This document shows positions 61,431-64,000 of a stretch of 64,000 nt of DNA, in pieces. The stretch lies in contig MU400560.1 in assembly GCA_022578965.1 (NCBI GenBank), positions 229,518 through 293,517 on the forward strand, read 5' to 3'. The notes under the pieces were generated by a model. It did no database searches. It worked only from the letters and a program-made list of their open reading frames with translations, and was not told the DNA's origin. This DNA is from Xylaria sp. FL1777 (Eukaryota; Ascomycota; Sordariomycetes; Xylariales; Xylariaceae). The number at the start of each line of letters is the position of its first letter. Position 1 is the first letter of the stretch. Position numbers and translations under genes: made by a program.

Positions 61431-62189
61431 AATATAGTTTATGCAGAAATTTTGCTAAAGGTTAAGTTTAAGGCATTTAGTGTACTAAATATCTTAATTA
61501 ATATATGAAAGTTTTTTAAAGGCTTATATATATATTTATATTTTTAGCAAGTAATATTAATAACTAATGCTAGTTTTATTAGGTTATTTTTATAGTAATT
61601 AAAGCTGTATTTTTTATATTTAACTATTTTAGGAGATTTACTATTTGGAATATAACGCTTAGTTATTGCTAAAAGTTTATAGTTTAGTACTAAACTCGGA
61701 ATAAAAAAGTAACTATTAAATTATACAGATTTACTTAAATAAAAAAACAACAGTAAAATAGCAGCAAAAGAAAATGTATGCTAAGAATTGTTTGTAAGCA
61801 TATAAGTAATTTTTATATAACATATGTTTATTTTATTAAACCGGTAAGCTTTTTAAACATATAGAAATTTAATAAAGGTATGCTTTATTTTGTAATAATA
61901 ATTAGCTTTTTTAGTAAATTAAGTTTATTATGCTTTAATGCTTATATTTGATTTAATAATAAATTATAGCTGCAAATAATAGCTAACTTAAAAAGATTAA
62001 GGTTTTTTAAAAAATACTAAAGATTTTTTATTATTGCTATTATTATTATTATTACTACATTAGCAATTAATTATTTATATATACTAAAGCTTTATAAACA
62101 AACTTGATTTTTTTAGCTAAATATAGTGGCTTAAATAACAATACAGGGTATATATATATAATTTATGCTTGTTAATACTGCAATATATA

Positions 62190-62600
62190 GCTTCTTTTTA
62201 AGTATTTATGCTTTTTTTTGCTAGCAATAAGTAGTTTTTTTTTAAGTATTTTAGTATGCTCCTTTTTATTAGCGTGCAAGTTTTAGCTTAAATAATATAA
62301 AGCTGCAGTATAATATGTAGCTTTTTTTTAAGTATTTTTATGTTTTTTTGCTAGCAATATATAGCCTTTTTTTAAGTGTTTATGCTTTTTTTTGCTAGTA
62401 GTAAATAGTTTTTTTTTAGGTATTTTAGTATGCTTTTTTTTGCTAGCGTACTAGTTTTAGCTTAAGTTATATAAAGCTATAATATATAGTTTTCCTTTAA
62501 ATGTTTATGCCTTTTTTTGCTAGTAATATATAGTTTTTTTTTAGGTATTTATGCTTTGCTAGCAATATGTATGTTTCTTTTTAAGTATTAATGCTTTTTC
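62190..62600. repeat. irregular repeat of GCTAGCAATA and TTTTTTTAAGTATTTA
   Basis: GCTAGYRATA-type motifs occur at about 62220, 62350, 62394, 62442, 62519 and 62558, most with T-runs and AAGTATTTATGC between them. Confidence 0.65.
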
Positions 62601-63769
62601 CTACGTTTTTTATTTATTTTGCAGCAAGAAACAAACTAAAAAGTTTATGTTTTAGCTGCTTAGTTATAAGTAATTTCTTAAGTAAAACTAACCTCTATAA
62701 ATAAGCAGCCTAAGTTTTAAATATTTTATTAAGTTAAGACTTAACTTTTTTTATTACTGCTATTATATTATTATTTTTTATTACTTCTTTTTTACTTTGT
62801 ACTATTTTTTTTTATTTTGTACTACTTTTTTTTACTTTATATTACTTTATAAGTATAACAAAAAACAACTATAGCAAATATAATCTTATAAAAGGCTATT
62901 AACGCTACTGTTTACATTAGCAAAATAAAACTCATTTATATAATTGCTACATGCTTACTTTATTAATTATAAGCTAACTAAAAGCCTTATAGTTTATAAT
63001 AGCAATTTCCTGGATTTCTTTTGTTTAAAAGAAAAAAAGATGTATAATAGTAGTTCTTAGCTATTAATTTTTAGTTAATTTAATAGCATTACTTTTGTTT
63101 TTAGTAATATTAATGTTATACTTAATATTAAGCTTAAATCGGTTATTTTTTATAAATTTGTTAAAAATAAGTCTTATAGCGCAGTGCAAAATATATTAGC
63201 TTAGTTTTTATAAAGCATATATGCTTTTAAGTTTAAGGTTCACTATATAAACTGTTGATTTTACTATAATAAAAACAATAAAGAGCTTACTAAAGTTTAT
63301 GCAAAGGCGTATGCCTAGGTTAAAAAAAAAAAAACTTAGAACATTAAATATATAATAAACAAAATGCATTATGATTAAAGTTAAAGCTTTTAAGAAATAA
63401 GGCTGCTTTACTAAAAGCAAAGTAAATAAGTAAGCAAAGTGTATTATAGTTATAATATAGTTAAAATTTAGTATAAAGGCATAATAAACGAAATAAATAA
63501 CGTTTAAAATTAATAGTTAAGTTTTAATGCAGCATAAAATAAATAATTTACTAAGTGTTTGCAATAAATTATACACCACTAATACTATTAATACTATTAA
63601 TACTACTAATTCCACTTTTCACTAAATGGCTATTAAGTTCACTAAGTGGCCACTAAGTTCACTAAGTGGTTAATTTCTTTAGTTAAATCTAGTGGCTTAA
63701 GTAATAATACTTAATAGCATAAGTGCTATATAGCTAGCATAATTAACTGCAGCTAACAAAGCTAACGTA

Positions 63770-63905
63770 TAAACTATTTGCTTTTATTACTTACTACTTT
63801 CATTATTTACTACTTTTATTATTTATTACTTTCACCACTTATTATTTTTATCACTTATTATTTTCATTATTTATTACTTTTACCACTTATTATTTTCACT
63901 ATTTA
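63770..63905. repeat. pyrimidine-rich tandem repeat at block edge
   Basis: Units of about 15-16 bases (ATTATTTTCACTATTT and variants) repeat up to the end of the A+T-rich block. Confidence 0.8.
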
Positions 63906-64000
63906 TGTCATGGTAGCCCACCCGTTAGCCACTATGGCAATAACCCCAAAAGGTCTGCAATACACCAAACTGGTGTATCCGGGTGGTCCGTACATATATA
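63906..64000. other. abrupt return to normal composition, with hairpin
   Basis: From about 63907 the sequence is G+C-balanced (GTCATGGTAGCCCACCCG and on). A perfect hairpin TACACCA-AAC-TGGTGTA lies at 63961-63977, followed by CCGGGTGG, which pairs in part with CCACCCG upstream. It may be the start of another, less mutated element or of the next gene compartment. Confidence 0.5.

Larger units (their letters stand above)
20641..63905. other. A+T-rich, RIP-like repeat block
   Basis: About 43 kb made almost entirely of A and T, with C and G mostly restricted to GC, AGCT and ACG contexts and very abundant TA steps. Almost no open frame exceeds 70 codons. Recognisable proteins inside it carry stops at former Gln, Arg and Trp codons, and Asp-to-Asn and Cys-to-Tyr changes, all of which follow from C-to-T change on either strand at CpA. 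This is the known signature of repeat-induced point mutation. The contents are two LTR retrotransposons and several decayed tandem arrays, listed separately. Stretches not listed (for example 20.64-22.1, 27.1-28.7, 36.6-39.7, 42.6-46.18, 55.0-56.8 and 61.5-62.1 kb) show nothing I can identify. Confidence 0.9.

Noticed and set aside
20641..63905. Mitochondrial DNA as the source of the A+T-rich block
   Set aside because: It contains nuclear-type LTR retrotransposons with target duplications and RIP-type stops, and no recognisable mitochondrial gene.

Overview
This window comes from the nuclear genome of a filamentous ascomycete (Pezizomycotina). The evidence is a recognisable wetA conidiation gene, short GT-AG introns in a carboxypeptidase gene, and a two-compartment layout: about 20.6 kb of ordinary gene-bearing DNA followed by about 43 kb of extremely A+T-rich DNA that looks like repeat-induced point mutation (RIP). 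I cannot name the species.

Gene compartment (1-20.6 kb). In order it holds: a hypothetical basic-tailed protein (+, 251-1243); the developmental regulator WetA (+, 2745-4862), identified by its conserved C-terminal block and preceded by three CATTCC hexamers of the AbaA type; a secreted S10 serine carboxypeptidase of the S1 class, with five exons that I rebuilt (-, 8126-6089); a membrane-anchored short-chain dehydrogenase/reductase with a 27-residue polyglutamine insert encoded by a CAG-CAA repeat (-, 10710-9601); a 780-residue F-box-like protein (-, 14389-12047); a 4.9 kb stretch with no convincing gene; and a histidine-phosphatase (phosphoglycerate-mutase-like) protein (+, 19298-19948). These genes do not look like one pathway. 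WetA acts in spore maturation; the others look like secretion, lipid or redox metabolism and housekeeping.

A+T-rich compartment (about 20.64-63.9 kb). No intact host gene is credible here. Two complete but dead Ty3/gypsy LTR retrotransposons can be delimited to the base. Element 1 (28719-36561) has 235-bp LTRs and CAAAG target duplications. Element 2 (46185-53917) has 516-bp LTRs and GCCTG target duplications, and carries a chromodomain. Their reverse-transcriptase, RNase H, integrase and chromodomain remnants still read in long frames, with Trp, Gln and Arg codons turned into stops and catalytic Asp turned into Asn, as RIP predicts. In both elements the two LTRs differ by transitions in a polar pattern, with the outer part of each element less mutated than the inner part.

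Between and around the elements are decayed tandem repeats whose periods are multiples of three: 120, 324, 87 and 102 bp. The 87-bp array at about 54.46-54.99 kb reads on the minus strand as a degenerate C2H2 zinc-finger array. The 120-bp array at 26.65-27.05 kb also reads in one shared frame with stops at fixed positions. A minisatellite and its flank occur as diverged inverted copies at about 22.1-24.75 kb and 59.6-61.4 kb, bracketing both retrotransposons. The last 95 bases return abruptly to normal composition and contain a perfect hairpin.
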